A stretch of 64,000 bases of DNA, from positions 56,604 through 120,603 of the forward strand of contig JBGAUW010000017.1 of assembly GCA_044228435.1 (NCBI GenBank). Reading direction: 5' to 3'. The notes beneath the pieces were generated by a model, which was not told the origin of the DNA, searched no databases, and saw only the letters and a program-made list of their open reading frames with translations. A program made the translations under genes and the position numbers. Positions within the stretch are counted from its first letter, which is position 1, and every line of letters begins with the position of its first letter. This DNA is from Bog-950 sp044228435. Lineage in GTDB: Bacteria > Bacteroidota > Bacteroidia > Chitinophagales > LD1. Shown here in pieces: positions 24,292 through 33,813 of this stretch.

Positions 24292-25596
24292 CTACCAAAA
24301 CTTTGTGCCGCCAATACGGTTCAAATCCAGCTTGCTTAAAAGCAGGTTATACTCCAGCTGAATTTTGCCTAACTGAGCATCCTGCAGGTTAGTTTGTGCT
24401 GTAAGCAGTTCTAAATTAGTAATTACCCCGCCTTTATAGCGGCTGTTAGCCAACCCAAGGGCCTCATTGGCCTGGCTTACCTGCAATTCGTAGTTTACCA
24501 GTTTGCTTTGGGTAGCCTGCACATCGTTTTTTGCCTGGGCTATATCTTTATTTAAGGTAAGCTTTTGAGCCTCTAAAGCGTAGGTATTAGCCTGCAGGTT
24601 TATTTTGGCAATTTTGGTTTGGTAGTTTGGCCTTGCCGATGAAAAAATTGGAATATTTAAACCTACGCCTGCACTGTAGTTAAACAGCAGCTTATTAATA
24701 TCGGGCACAAAACCATTGCGGTAGCCGGCATTGGCATTGGCAAATAATTGCGGCAACCACCCGCGTTTAGCAATCTTCACATCCCAGTTGGCAGTCTCCA
24801 GCCGGTCGTTAAGCACTTTTAAATCCAGGTTGTTATCGGCGTTAACGGCATCGGCGCTAAACAGGTTGCCATCGGCATCTTTGGCGGTAATATAATCGTA
24901 ACCGGTGTTAGCGGTTACCATGTTCAGCATATCGTATTGCTTTTTAAGCTGGGTTTGTAAATCAATCAGGCGGTTAAGGGCCATGTTCTTTTTAACCTGC
25001 GTGCTCAGCAAATCAAACTTAAGGGCATCGCCGTTTTTAATTTTATCGCCTATCAGTTTTTCGTTGGCCTCCAGCAATTTTATTTGCTCGTTCTGCACAT
25101 CTACACTCTTATTTAAAAACACAATGCCGTAGTAAACCTGCGCTACCTGGTAAGCCAGGGTATTAGTAGCAGCCTCCAGGTTATCTTTTTGCGCGGCTAT
25201 TTCGCTTTTGGCTTTTTTAATGGTAGCACCGGTGCGGCCAAAATCCCAAATGGGTTGTTGCAGCTTTAAACCCATATCGTAATTATTGGCCGGTATAAAT
25301 TGCACCTCTTTAGTAACGCCGGGGCCTACCGGAAAGGAAATACTTGGCGTTGGCTTACCATACCGGTAGCTTGCATCGCCGCTAATGGTTGGCATGTAAG
25401 CGCCATAGGCTAAATCTTTACGGGCCTCGCTAAGGTTTACATATTCGTTGGCCTCTTTTAGCTTGGGGTAATTAGCAATAGCCTTATTAACCAGCTCGGT
25501 TAACTGCGTTGGTGCAGGTGTTGTGGTCGACTGGCTTACACCTTCCTTTCCTAAGATGATTAAGATGGTAAGCAGTATAAAAAATCTTGTCTTCAT
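24292..25596 (-). CDS. TolC-family outer-membrane efflux protein
   Basis: 434 residues with a signal peptide. Two OEP-type repeats of long amphipathic helices with L-x-x-A-x-x-N-Y-P at the first (L-V-N-K-A-I-A-N-Y-P-K-L-K-E-A) and the paired A-N-S-R-Y-K-G-G-V-I-T-N-L-E-L-L motif late, typical of TolC channel proteins. It is the last gene of an efflux operon after the MFS pump, with 55 bp between them. Confidence 0.93.
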   Translation of the reverse strand: MKTRFFILLTILIILGKEGVSQSTTTPAPTQLTELVNKAIANYPKLKEANEYVNLSEARKDLAYGAYMPTISGDASYRYGKPTPSISFPVGPGVTKEVQFIPANNYDMGLKLQQPIWDFGRTGATIKKAKSEIAAQKDNLEAATNTLAYQVAQVYYGIVFLNKSVDVQNEQIKLLEANEKLIGDKIKNGDALKFDLLSTQVKKNMALNRLIDLQTQLKKQYDMLNMVTANTGYDYITAKDADGNLFSADAVNADNNLDLKVLNDRLETANWDVKIAKRGWLPQLFANANAGYRNGFVPDINKLLFNYSAGVGLNIPIFSSARPNYQTKIAKINLQANTYALEAQKLTLNKDIAQAKNDVQATQSKLVNYELQVSQANEALGLANSRYKGGVITNLELLTAQTNLQDAQLGKIQLEYNLLLSKLDLNRIGGTKFW

Positions 25597-25651
25597 AGTC
25601 TTGTCTTTATCTTTAATTGTATTCTGTATTTCAAAGTGCCCTTTAGGGGTT

Positions 25652-27211
25652 TTAATGCGAAGCCTCGCTCGCCATTTTCATTTCTTCGGCACTTAGTTTT
25701 TTATTGCGCAGGGCAAAAATTATAGGAAACACCGCCAGCACCGCCACGGTAGAAAACAAAAATGCATCGGCATAGGTAAGCAGGTAGGCTTGCTTACTTA
25801 CGGTTAAATCTAATAGCTGGTAAGCCTGCTGCTGCGCGTTGGCTGTAACGGCCAGTTTGCTGCCTACCCCTTGTATTAATGCATTGTTGCGCTCAATAAA
25901 ATTAGCCGAGCCTTCGGTTATGTTGCTTATTAAATCGGTGCGATGTATGGCAAAGCGGTTGGTAATGTAGGTGTTCATAATAGCAATACCAAAGGCGCCG
26001 CCTAACTGCCGCATCATATTGTTAAGCGCAACGCCTTGCGGTATATCGCGCGGGGCCAACCCTACTACAGCCTGGTTAGTAAGCGTAACGGCCATCATAC
26101 TAATGCCTATGGTGCGCACCATAAGCGGCACAAAAAAATCATCCATACTGGCGTTCATGTTGGTGCGCTGGTAAAGCATCCAGCCATATATCATTACTAT
26201 TATAAAGCCTACGGTAATAAATATTTTAGGCGAGTCGCCGGCCTGCAGGCGCTTACCTACTATTGGCATTACTACTATAGACGCCAGCGCACTGGGCAGT
26301 AGCGACATACCTACCATAGTTGGCGTATAGCCCAACACCCTTTGCAGCAATAAGGGGTAAACAAACACTGACGTAAATAAGGCAAAGCCCGAAACAAAGG
26401 TAAGCAGGGTAGTAAGGGTAAGGTTAGGGTCTTTAAGCAAACGTATGTTTACCACCGGTTCCTCCTGCCTCCACTCCCACCATACAAAACCAACTACCGA
26501 AACTATAGTAGTAACCAAAAATATACGTATGCTTTCATCGGCCAGCCAATCGTTAGCTTCGCCACGCTCTAATACATACTGCAACGAACCTACGGCTGTA
26601 GCCAACAGCATTATTCCTAGCCAATCGATACTTGGTTTGCTGGTGTGGTGCACCGAATCTTCCACAAAAAAGTAAGTAAGTATAGCTGCTGCAATACCGA
26701 ATGGGATATTAATGTTGAATATTAAAGGCCACGCATAGTGATCGATAATTAAACCACCAAGCGTTGGGCCTAACGTAGGGCCCATTACTATACCCACACC
26801 AAACATAGCCGAGGCAATACCGCGCTGCGATACCTCGAAGGTATCGAACAGAATACTTTGCGAAGTAGAAAGCAAAGCACCACCGCCAATACCCTGCACA
26901 AAGCGCCAAAAAACCAATTCCCACAGGCTGCTGCTGTTACCACACATAATAGAGGCGAACGTAAACAGGATGATAGATGAAAGGTAGTAGTTTTTACGGC
27001 CGAAGTACTGGGCCAAAAAACCCGTCATAGGTATAATAATAACGTTGGCTATGGCGTAGGCTGTAATTACCCAGCTGGCATCTTCGATAGTAGCGCCCAG
27101 GTTACCCGATATATTGGTAAGCGCAACGTTTACTATGCTCGTGTCTATCAACTCCATGATAGCCGCCGATATAGTGGTAAGTACGATAATTATTTTGGCG
27201 AAGGACTTCAT
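25652..27211 (-). CDS. DHA2-family MFS multidrug exporter (EmrB/QacA type)
   Basis: 519 residues, 14 membrane helices as in DHA2 drug:H+ antiporters. Early helix 1 carries M-E-L-I-D-T-S-I-V-N-V-A-L, the EmrB motif D1-like aspartate, and motif A between helices 2 and 3 reads G-F-L-A-Q-Y-F-G-R-K. Motif C (G-x-x-x-G-P-x-x-G-G) is seen as G-P-T-L-G-P-T-L-G-G in helix 5. With the adaptor upstream and TolC downstream it would form a three-part envelope-spanning pump. Substrate unknown. Confidence 0.93.
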   Translation of the reverse strand: MKSFAKIIIVLTTISAAIMELIDTSIVNVALTNISGNLGATIEDASWVITAYAIANVIIIPMTGFLAQYFGRKNYYLSSIILFTFASIMCGNSSSLWELVFWRFVQGIGGGALLSTSQSILFDTFEVSQRGIASAMFGVGIVMGPTLGPTLGGLIIDHYAWPLIFNINIPFGIAAAILTYFFVEDSVHHTSKPSIDWLGIMLLATAVGSLQYVLERGEANDWLADESIRIFLVTTIVSVVGFVWWEWRQEEPVVNIRLLKDPNLTLTTLLTFVSGFALFTSVFVYPLLLQRVLGYTPTMVGMSLLPSALASIVVMPIVGKRLQAGDSPKIFITVGFIIVMIYGWMLYQRTNMNASMDDFFVPLMVRTIGISMMAVTLTNQAVVGLAPRDIPQGVALNNMMRQLGGAFGIAIMNTYITNRFAIHRTDLISNITEGSANFIERNNALIQGVGSKLAVTANAQQQAYQLLDLTVSKQAYLLTYADAFLFSTVAVLAVFPIIFALRNKKLSAEEMKMASEASH

Positions 27212-27349
27212 TTTAATTCGGAATTTGGAATGTGGAAACCGGAATTAATACCGGTTCTGCTTTCTATAATTTATATATCTTACTCTTCCTTGTTTGCTTA
27301 TACACTTTACGGGTTGCTAATTCCGCAATCCGATTTCCCACTTCCCCAT

Positions 27350-28393
27350 TTAGTAAGCAATGCTTACCTCCACGCTCATACCCGCGTGCATCAGGTCTTT
27401 ATATTTAGCAGCATCTTCAATTTCAATTTTAACCGGTATGCGCTGGGTTACCTTTACAAAGTTGCCGGTGGCATTATCCGGTGGCAGCAAGCTGAACTTT
27501 GCGCCGGTGGCTTCGCTTACCGATACAATCTTTCCTTTTAAAGGCTGTTTCTTGTAGGCATCTAATTTAACCTCAACCTCCTGCCCTACTTTAACATGGT
27601 CCAGCTGGGTCTCTTTAAAGTTTGCTACTACCCAAAACTGCTCATCGTTTATAATAGTAAACAAGGGCGACCCTGCCTGCACAAACTGGCCTGCATCAAT
27701 ATTGCGGCGGCCTATTTTACCATCGGCCGTGGCATATATTTTAGTATAGCTAAGCTTTAGCTTCTGTTGTTCAATCCTTGCTCTTTTTACAGCCATTTGC
27801 GCCTGTGCCTTTTTCAATTGCGACTCGGTAATGCCGGTACGGCTTTGTGCCACACTTACATCGTTTTTACCAGCCTCAAGCTGGCGGGTAACCAACTCCA
27901 GATTAGCCTTGCTATCGTCGAACTGCTTTTGGGTAATGGCTCCATCTTTAAATAAATTCTGGTCGCGCTCAAAATCCTTTTGCGCCTTATCTAAGCGGGT
28001 TTGGGAAACCTGAAAATTTGCTTTAGCCGAATTTACCGAGGCACTGGTGTTGCCTAAGGTAGCACGGGCATTTTCAATATCCGTTTCGGCTTGCGCTAAA
28101 TCGGCTTCCATTTCTTCCAGCTGCAAAGCCAGTTCGCTGTCGTCTATCTCAGCCAGTAAAGAATCTTTTTTAACTACACTGTAATCTTCTACATACAGCT
28201 TTTTTACATAGCCGGCTACCCGGGGTAATATAGGCACCAAACGGGCCTCTACCTGCGCATTATCAGTGGTCTCGTGGTGGAACTCGTAGTTAATTTTTTT
28301 ATATCCAAAATACGCAGCGGTTAAAAGCACCAGGCCTAAAATTACGCGTATAACAATGGTTTTGGGTGTGGTTTTGTTCTCAGTTTCTGCCAT
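27350..28393 (-). CDS. HlyD/EmrA-family membrane fusion protein
   Basis: 347 residues from ATG 28393. One N-terminal membrane helix (I-V-I-R-V-I-L-G-L-V-L-L-T-A-A), then a biotinyl-lipoyl half (D-N-A-Q-V-E-A-R-L-V-P-I-L-P-R-V-A-G-Y start), a long coiled-coil hairpin (~85-210), and the second lipoyl half D-G-K-I-G-R-R-N-I-D-A-G-Q-F-V, then beta-barrel. It bridges the MFS pump and TolC. First gene of the operon; its 5' region faces the marR gene and contains a palindromic operator-like site. Confidence 0.93.
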   Translation of the reverse strand: MAETENKTTPKTIVIRVILGLVLLTAAYFGYKKINYEFHHETTDNAQVEARLVPILPRVAGYVKKLYVEDYSVVKKDSLLAEIDDSELALQLEEMEADLAQAETDIENARATLGNTSASVNSAKANFQVSQTRLDKAQKDFERDQNLFKDGAITQKQFDDSKANLELVTRQLEAGKNDVSVAQSRTGITESQLKKAQAQMAVKRARIEQQKLKLSYTKIYATADGKIGRRNIDAGQFVQAGSPLFTIINDEQFWVVANFKETQLDHVKVGQEVEVKLDAYKKQPLKGKIVSVSEATGAKFSLLPPDNATGNFVKVTQRIPVKIEIEDAAKYKDLMHAGMSVEVSIAY

Positions 28394-28427
28394 AGCTTTT
28401 ATTTTGACGATGCAATAGTAAACCAAG

Positions 28428-28443
28428 TTGACTAAATAGACAA
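28428..28443. promoter_or_regulatory. Probable MarR operator in the divergent emrA/marR region
   Basis: TTGACTAAATAGACAA is a 16-bp near-palindrome. On the minus strand its TTG lies 20 bases before TACTATTG, giving a promoter-like pair for the efflux operon with the operator covering the -33 part. A related ggttgac word follows at 28447-28453. Confidence 0.55.
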
Positions 28444-28448
28444 GAGGG

Positions 28449-28479
28449 TTGACCATTTATTTTTTAAATGTTATATTTG
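28449..28479 (+). promoter_or_regulatory. Bacteroidota-type promoter of the marR gene
   Basis: TTG at 28449, 20 bases, then TATATTTG at 28472-28479, a full TAnnTTTG match, 35 bp upstream of the marR start. It lies next to the palindrome at 28428, allowing autoregulation. Confidence 0.7.
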
Positions 28480-28514
28480 CATGGTGAAACGGAGAAAATT
28501 AAATTCGGGGCGAA

Positions 28515-29012
28515 ATGTTAGATAAAAAAGCGACTGCCAAATTAGAGAAGTACTTTGCTGCCCGTAAATGCAACATTAACCGGGGTATATACATAAGCCA
28601 CCGGTTTATAAATGAATGGGCACAAAAAAAATGGAAGGATGATGGCTGGGACGGCATTCGCCCGGACCATATGCGTGTGCTAAGCATTATAAGTATGGAA
28701 CCTATGAATGTAAATGAACTTAGCCGCAGAGCGCGGGTAAGCAAGCAGGCCATGAGCAAAATGGTGAACGACCTGATAAACAAGGACTTTATTGCTTTTG
28801 AAACAGACCCTAAGGATTCGCGTTCTAAAATTATATCCATTACCCCCACCGCAGTAGATTTTTTGGAATATTTATCGGGCTGCAGCAAGGTGGTAGAAGA
28901 AAAATTTAAAACTATAATAGGTGCTAAAAAAACCGAGCAGCTTATTACGTTGTTATCGGAACTTAGCGAAGGCATACTGGAGTTGGAGAAGAAAGAGTGG
29001 GAAGGGAAGTAG
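28515..29012 (+). CDS. MarR-family transcriptional regulator
   Basis: 165 residues, a winged-helix dimer of the MarR type. The recognition region reads M-N-V-N-E-L-S-R-R-A-R-V-S-K-Q-A-M-S-K-M-V-N-D-L in pieces, followed by the wing with D-P-K-D-S-R-S-K-I-I, the conserved D-x-R motif. N- and C-terminal helices give the dimer interface. It is divergent from emrA-emrB-tolC genes with a palindromic site between, the usual layout for a repressor of an efflux operon that is relieved by a ligand. Confidence 0.9.
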   Translation: MLDKKATAKLEKYFAARKCNINRGIYISHRFINEWAQKKWKDDGWDGIRPDHMRVLSIISMEPMNVNELSRRARVSKQAMSKMVNDLINKDFIAFETDPKDSRSKIISITPTAVDFLEYLSGCSKVVEEKFKTIIGAKKTEQLITLLSELSEGILELEKKEWEGK

Positions 29013-29080
29013 GGGTTTCGTCATTCAAAATTAAAACTTCTGAAGTTTAAGGGTATCGGCGTTTTTCGTATTTTGCCCTA

Positions 29081-32000
29081 ATGAAAAACTTCTGCACACT
29101 TGTTTTTTCATTTTTAATACTGCTATCAATTTCTGCCCAAACCAAAACCGATACGGTTTACATAAACGGCGAACTGTTTTTACAACGCGATGTAAGCGCT
29201 GAATTAAAAACTGTAGAGGAGCATATAGATAAGGACGTGCAACCCCACAGCCACCAGCTATGGGCTTATTACCTTAGCAAGCCTCACCCCGCTGTAGCCA
29301 CCGTAAACAACTACTTTGAAGATGCTGCTGCTGAGTTTGATATACCCGTAGACATTTTAAAAACTATAGGGCAAATAGAAAATAACTGGACACAAATGGG
29401 GCCTTCCATAGACCAGGGCTGGGGCATTATGCACTTAGTGCAAAATGATTACTGCAACACCCTTCACGAAGCAGCGAGGTTATTGAAAATAAGCGACCAA
29501 ACCCTTAAAGATGATGCCCGGCAAAACATACGCGGTGCTGCAGCCTTGCTGCGCCACTACTTTAATGAGCAACAACCTGCTTTGCCCGCAGATTTGCCGG
29601 AACACTGGTACCCCGCGGTTAAAAAGTTTTCGGGGCTTATATCGGATGAGTTGCGGACCATACAAGCTGACCGGTACTACAGTGTTTTAAAAGACGGAGC
29701 CCACAGCACCACCCTTTGGAATGAGGAAGTAGTATTAGAGCGGCATACCGGTTTAGATTTAAATTACATAGCACAACACTTTAATCAAAACAACAACGGG
29801 GCACAAGGCGGCCAACGCAGTAGCGACTATGGCCCGGCCGTTAGCAGCCTTACTACCTGCAACTATAGCAGCGGGCGCAACCATAGTATAGATACCTGGG
29901 TAAACCACTGGATAGGTACCGGTACGGCTGCAGGCGCTGTATCGTGGTTTCAAAATTGCTCGGCTAATGCAAGTGCGCACTTTGTAACGGCTAATAACGG
30001 CACCATTTACCAGGTAGTGCCTGTAGCTAACACAGCCTGGCATTGCGGGGCGAGCGGTTACCCCTATAATAATGGCCGTAGTATAGGCGAAGAGCACGAG
30101 GCCACCAATGCCAACCCCGGTTTATGGAACAGCACGGCTATGCTACAGGCATCGGCGCAAATGGCCTGCTACTTTTGCAACCAATATGGCATTGCTACCA
30201 ATCAAAACCATACCAGCCCCGGTATTTGCGGCCACCAGAATATGCCCGGCACCAACACCGATTGCCCCGGCACCATACCCTGGACAAATTGGTTTAACTA
30301 TTTTAATACCGGTAGCTGTAATGCTGTAGCAGTGCTACCACCCAACGATTATTGCGGCAATGAAGTTCCGCTTACTGTTTATGGCAATACCTGTGGTGGC
30401 ACTACCGCCGGCGATATAAACGGAGCCACCCAATCTACGGCGCCTATTGCCTGTGGTGGCTATACCAGTACCGGCGCTAAAGATGTATGGTTTAAATTTA
30501 CAGCCACCGCTACCGTACACGATATTACAGTAGTGCCCAGTGCAGGTTTAGATGCCGTTATTGACCTGCGCACCGGTTGCCCCGGAACCAATGTAGATTG
30601 TGCCGATGTAGGTGGCGGAGAAGGTGCCACCGAAATTTTGCATGCAACCGGTTTAACGGTAGGCACTGTATATAACGTAAGGGTTTATGATTACAGCGGC
30701 GCCAACGTAGCGCCAACCACTACCAGCTTTACCATTTGCGTAACTACACCCTGCACCGCACCGGTTAAGCCATTGGTAACCGGCAGCCACAGCATTTGCC
30801 AGGGGCAAAGCACCACACTTACAGTTAGCAATACCTGTAGCGGTTGCACCTATAGCTGGAGCGGCGGCGGAACAGGTTCGCAAAAAGTAGTTAACGCCAC
30901 CGGCAGCTATACAGTTACCGTTACTAACCCATGCGGCACCAGTGCCAGCGATGCTTTTAGTGTAACCGCAACAGCACCCGTAACACCTGCCATTACTATT
31001 TCCGCAACCAACACAACTATTTGCGCCGGAGCCTCTGTAACTTTTACCGCAACGCCCACCAATGGCGGCAGCACGCCCGTTTATAGCTGGAAAAAAAACG
31101 GAATAACGGCAGGAACCAACAGCCCCGCCTACACTACTACCCTATTGAACCATGGAGATGTAGTGCAATGTGTTTTAACCTCTAACGCTACCTGCGCAAG
31201 CCCTACCGGTGCAACATCTAATAGTATTACTATGAATGTAACGCCGGTAGTAACGCCAACAGTATCCATAGCGGCTAACACCGGCACATCCATTTGCACG
31301 GGGCAAAGTGTGGCATTTACCGCTACCCCAACCAATGGAGGAGCAACACCCACTTACCAATGGAAACTAAATAACATTAACGTAACCACCGGTGCTACTT
31401 ATACCAACAATGCAGTTAATAACGGCGATGTTATAACCTGCCTGCTTACCAGCAGCATTACCAGCTGTGTTACACAAAGCACGGCGCTTTCTAATTCATT
31501 AACCATGGCTGTAACCGGTAGTGTAACACCGGCATTAAGCATAAACACACTAAACGATACACTATGCGCCGGCCAAAGCGCTACATTTACAGCTACAGCA
31601 GTAGGCGGTGGTGCAACACCGGCCTATCAATGGCAACTTAATGGGGGCAATTTAAACGGGCAAACGGGCGCTACGTATACAAGCAACGCACTTAGCACCG
31701 GCGATATCATTAGCTGCGAGCTAACCACCAGCGCAGGCTGCGCCACCGCTGCTACCACTAATTCAAATACTATTACGGTTACAGTGCTTCCATTGGTAGC
31801 TCCGTCGGCTTCTTTATTTTTGCCTACTACAACTACTTGCCTGGGCAGCCCGCTAACCGGTACAGTAAATGCTACTAACGCAGGTTCATCTCCTGCCTAT
31901 CAATGGACAATCAACAACTCACCCATTCCCGGTTTTGCCGATTCAGTAATCAGCTACGGAAGCTTTACAAATAGGGATACACTAAGAGTAGAAGTAACAT

Positions 32001-33094
32001 CAAACGCAACCTGCGCTTTTCCGGCTACTGTAGTTTCTAACGCATATGTGATATCTGTATTACCTTATATAACGCCTTCGGTAGTAATTAATGCCGATAC
32101 TATTGGGGCAGTTTGCACAGGCACACCGGTAACTTTTACAGCTACCGCAAACAACGCCGGCAACACCCCCACTTACACCTGGTATAAAAATGGCAATTCG
32201 GTTAGTGGCTCAGCCAATAGCTATTCATCGGCCCAATTAAGCAATGGCGATTTTGTTTACTGCTTATTGCACACCGGGCAACAATGTGTTACTGCCGACC
32301 CTGTAACCTCCGATACCCTGGTAGTGCAAATAGCCGCACCGGTTGTTCCTCAACTTACTATTAGCAGTAACCAGGGCCTTGTAATTTGCGCAGGCACCAG
32401 CGTGCAGTTTAATGCTGCTGGCATTAATGGCGGCATCAATCCCATATACACCTGGCAGGTAAACGGCACCAATGTAGCCAGCGGTAATTCGTATACTACC
32501 AGCAGCCTGGCAAACGGCGATATAGTTTCGTGCAATATGGCAAGTTCGCTTGGTTGTGTAGCCAATAGCGGCCTTGCTACATCAAACCCGCTGCAACTAA
32601 TAGTTAGCAGTAATGCCACCCCTGCCATACAAAAAAACGGCTGCGAGTTGGCAGCTGATTTTATACCCAATGTAGCTTACCAATGGTATGTAAATAATAA
32701 CAACATACCCGGCGCAGTTACCCGGTTTTATACCGCCAACCAAAGCGGTTATTATTATGTAATAGTTGCCGACTCTAACTTCTGCACCAACCAATCGGCC
32801 GATATATATGTAGCATATCCTGCCTGTTTACCTACCGGCGTTAGTGAAGTATCGGACCCATCTGATTTTAGCCTTTACCCATCAGGCAACGGAACATGGC
32901 GCCTAAGGCACCCTAATTATAAGGTGCTATCTGTTTTGAAGGTATTTGATGCCCTTGGAAGAGAAGTTGAGAGCAGAAAAGTTACAGATTATATAACAGA
33001 TATTAACCTGACGCATTTACCCGCCGGGGTTTACCTTTTACAACTAAGCAATAGCAGCAATTGGCAGGCGGCCAGGCGCATAATAAAAATGTAG
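29081..33094 (+). CDS. Giant T9SS-exported protein: lysozyme-like and amidase domains, Ig-like repeats, sorting domain
   Basis: 1337 residues. Order: signal peptide (1-19); a lysozyme-like domain (~65-180) with I-G-Q-I-E-N-N-W holding a candidate catalytic Glu and Q-G-W-G-I-M-H; an Amidase_2/PGRP domain (~245-405) with W-V-N-H-W, W-H-C-G, and G-H-Q-N-M-P then T-D394-C395-P-G, the usual zinc ligands; a PPC-like beta domain (~420-555); about seven ~90-residue Ig-like repeats, each with a T-F-T-A-T-like strand and Y-x-W-x-x-N-G; and a C-terminal T9SS sorting domain ending in G-V-Y-L-L-Q-L. Likely peptidoglycan-cutting activity at the cell surface or outside. Targets could be self wall or prey wall. 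The gene is alone on its strand segment. Confidence 0.88.
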   Translation: MKNFCTLVFSFLILLSISAQTKTDTVYINGELFLQRDVSAELKTVEEHIDKDVQPHSHQLWAYYLSKPHPAVATVNNYFEDAAAEFDIPVDILKTIGQIENNWTQMGPSIDQGWGIMHLVQNDYCNTLHEAARLLKISDQTLKDDARQNIRGAAALLRHYFNEQQPALPADLPEHWYPAVKKFSGLISDELRTIQADRYYSVLKDGAHSTTLWNEEVVLERHTGLDLNYIAQHFNQNNNGAQGGQRSSDYGPAVSSLTTCNYSSGRNHSIDTWVNHWIGTGTAAGAVSWFQNCSANASAHFVTANNGTIYQVVPVANTAWHCGASGYPYNNGRSIGEEHEATNANPGLWNSTAMLQASAQMACYFCNQYGIATNQNHTSPGICGHQNMPGTNTDCPGTIPWTNWFNYFNTGSCNAVAVLPPNDYCGNEVPLTVYGNTCGGTTAGDINGATQSTAPIACGGYTSTGAKDVWFKFTATATVHDITVVPSAGLDAVIDLRTGCPGTNVDCADVGGGEGATEILHATGLTVGTVYNVRVYDYSGANVAPTTTSFTICVTTPCTAPVKPLVTGSHSICQGQSTTLTVSNTCSGCTYSWSGGGTGSQKVVNATGSYTVTVTNPCGTSASDAFSVTATAPVTPAITISATNTTICAGASVTFTATPTNGGSTPVYSWKKNGITAGTNSPAYTTTLLNHGDVVQCVLTSNATCASPTGATSNSITMNVTPVVTPTVSIAANTGTSICTGQSVAFTATPTNGGATPTYQWKLNNINVTTGATYTNNAVNNGDVITCLLTSSITSCVTQSTALSNSLTMAVTGSVTPALSINTLNDTLCAGQSATFTATAVGGGATPAYQWQLNGGNLNGQTGATYTSNALSTGDIISCELTTSAGCATAATTNSNTITVTVLPLVAPSASLFLPTTTTCLGSPLTGTVNATNAGSSPAYQWTINNSPIPGFADSVISYGSFTNRDTLRVEVTSNATCAFPATVVSNAYVISVLPYITPSVVINADTIGAVCTGTPVTFTATANNAGNTPTYTWYKNGNSVSGSANSYSSAQLSNGDFVYCLLHTGQQCVTADPVTSDTLVVQIAAPVVPQLTISSNQGLVICAGTSVQFNAAGINGGINPIYTWQVNGTNVASGNSYTTSSLANGDIVSCNMASSLGCVANSGLATSNPLQLIVSSNATPAIQKNGCELAADFIPNVAYQWYVNNNNIPGAVTRFYTANQSGYYYVIVADSNFCTNQSADIYVAYPACLPTGVSEVSDPSDFSLYPSGNGTWRLRHPNYKVLSVLKVFDALGREVESRKVTDYITDINLTHLPAGVYLLQLSNSSNWQAARRIIKM

Positions 33095-33165
33095 ATGCAA
33101 AAGTTTAACAAATCCAATTCGCGATTTTGTAATACTTTTTTAGTTTTGATGCGTTAAACAACATC

Positions 33166-33546
33166 GTGACAAATCAATTAAAAGTTCACAGCAGAAGGGT
33201 AATCATGGCAGCATCGCTGTTGGTTGTTTACTGCATGTATTTGTTTTTTTTTCAGGGCTATTTGATTAAGCCGTTTAACGAAACCACCCAAAAGCTTAAA
33301 AAATCTTTTTCGCATAAGGTTACCCTTCCCAAAAGAAGTTCTTCTGAAGTTGCCGATTACTCGCAGCTAAACAAAAAGACAGCAGATAAAAATCTTTCAA
33401 AAGTTTTTAATACACATTTTTCTTCGCACACATCTCATTTTGCAAACCCGGTTTTGCAACCTGCTTTAACACAATTCAAATCGCAGAAAAATCTGCGCGA
33501 TGATTCTTACAGGCTTTACCTCCGTTGGCAGGCAATGCTGGTATAG
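33166..33546 (+). CDS. Small membrane-anchored basic protein, function unknown
   Basis: 126 residues from a GTG; an ATG at codon 14 would keep most of the single membrane helix (about residues 12-31, V-I-M-A-A-S-L-L-V-V-Y). The rest is a Ser/Lys/Thr-rich soluble segment. A TAGTTTTG element at 33141 matches the -7 promoter pattern, 17 bp upstream. I do not recognise a family. Confidence 0.55.
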   Translation: MTNQLKVHSRRVIMAASLLVVYCMYLFFFQGYLIKPFNETTQKLKKSFSHKVTLPKRSSSEVADYSQLNKKTADKNLSKVFNTHFSSHTSHFANPVLQPALTQFKSQKNLRDDSYRLYLRWQAMLV

Positions 33547-33563
33547 TATTCTTTTATTGTGTA

Positions 33564-33578
33564 TGCTGCTTTGCAGCA
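33564..33578 (+). terminator. Probable terminator after the small membrane protein
   Basis: Stem TGCTGC / GCAGCA with a TTT loop, then 8 bases and a run of six T residues, 18 bp past the stop codon. Confidence 0.5.
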
Positions 33579-33639
33579 AATCATTCTTTTTTACGGATAA
33601 TAGTAGTAATGTATATGGCTTTTTAGCCGTAATGTTCTT

Positions 33640-33813
33640 TTAAATAATAAGGCCTCCGGATCCTACCTTTAGTGTCCAAAATTAGTCCGCAGGCTCTTAG
33701 CAATGGGGCGGGGTATAATTTATACTCCGCCGGCCGTTGCTTTGTAACTCTCTCATGGGTTGAGAACGCAACAAGGGCGGGTTCGCATATGCGAATCCGT
33801 TCCTCTGTTGTGC
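33640..33813 (-). ncRNA. Candidate structured non-coding RNA (multi-hairpin)
   Basis: In a 381-bp gap, at least four stems can be drawn: arms ttcgcata/tatgcgaa around 33781-33796 inside a longer gcaacaag...ctgttgt pairing (33768-33813); tctca/tgaga at 33752-33766; a long stem 33697-33742 with ggcggggtata/tatactccgcc; and gcctgcgga/tccggaggc (33651-33694) followed on the minus strand by TTATTATTT, like a terminator. A TAACTTTG -7 element (33815-33822) with TTG 22 bases upstream gives a possible minus-strand promoter. No match to 6S, SRP, tmRNA or RNase P landmarks. A 64-codon TTG-started frame also covers the region, so a coding origin is not excluded. Confidence 0.35.

Noticed and set aside
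27230..27541. Plus-strand frame between emrA and emrB
   Set aside because: Mostly antisense to emrA and an AT-rich spacer with phrase repeats; no family marks.
30900..32620. CRISPR-like or tandem DNA repeat in the giant gene
   Set aside because: Repetition is at the level of ~90-residue Ig-like domains with diverged DNA; no short identical repeats with spacers.
33640..33813. 6S, SRP or tmRNA gene
   Set aside because: Landmark sequences (SRP GGAAGGAAGCAGC-like loop, tmRNA tag and CCA end) are absent, and the 5' and 3' ends do not pair as in 6S.
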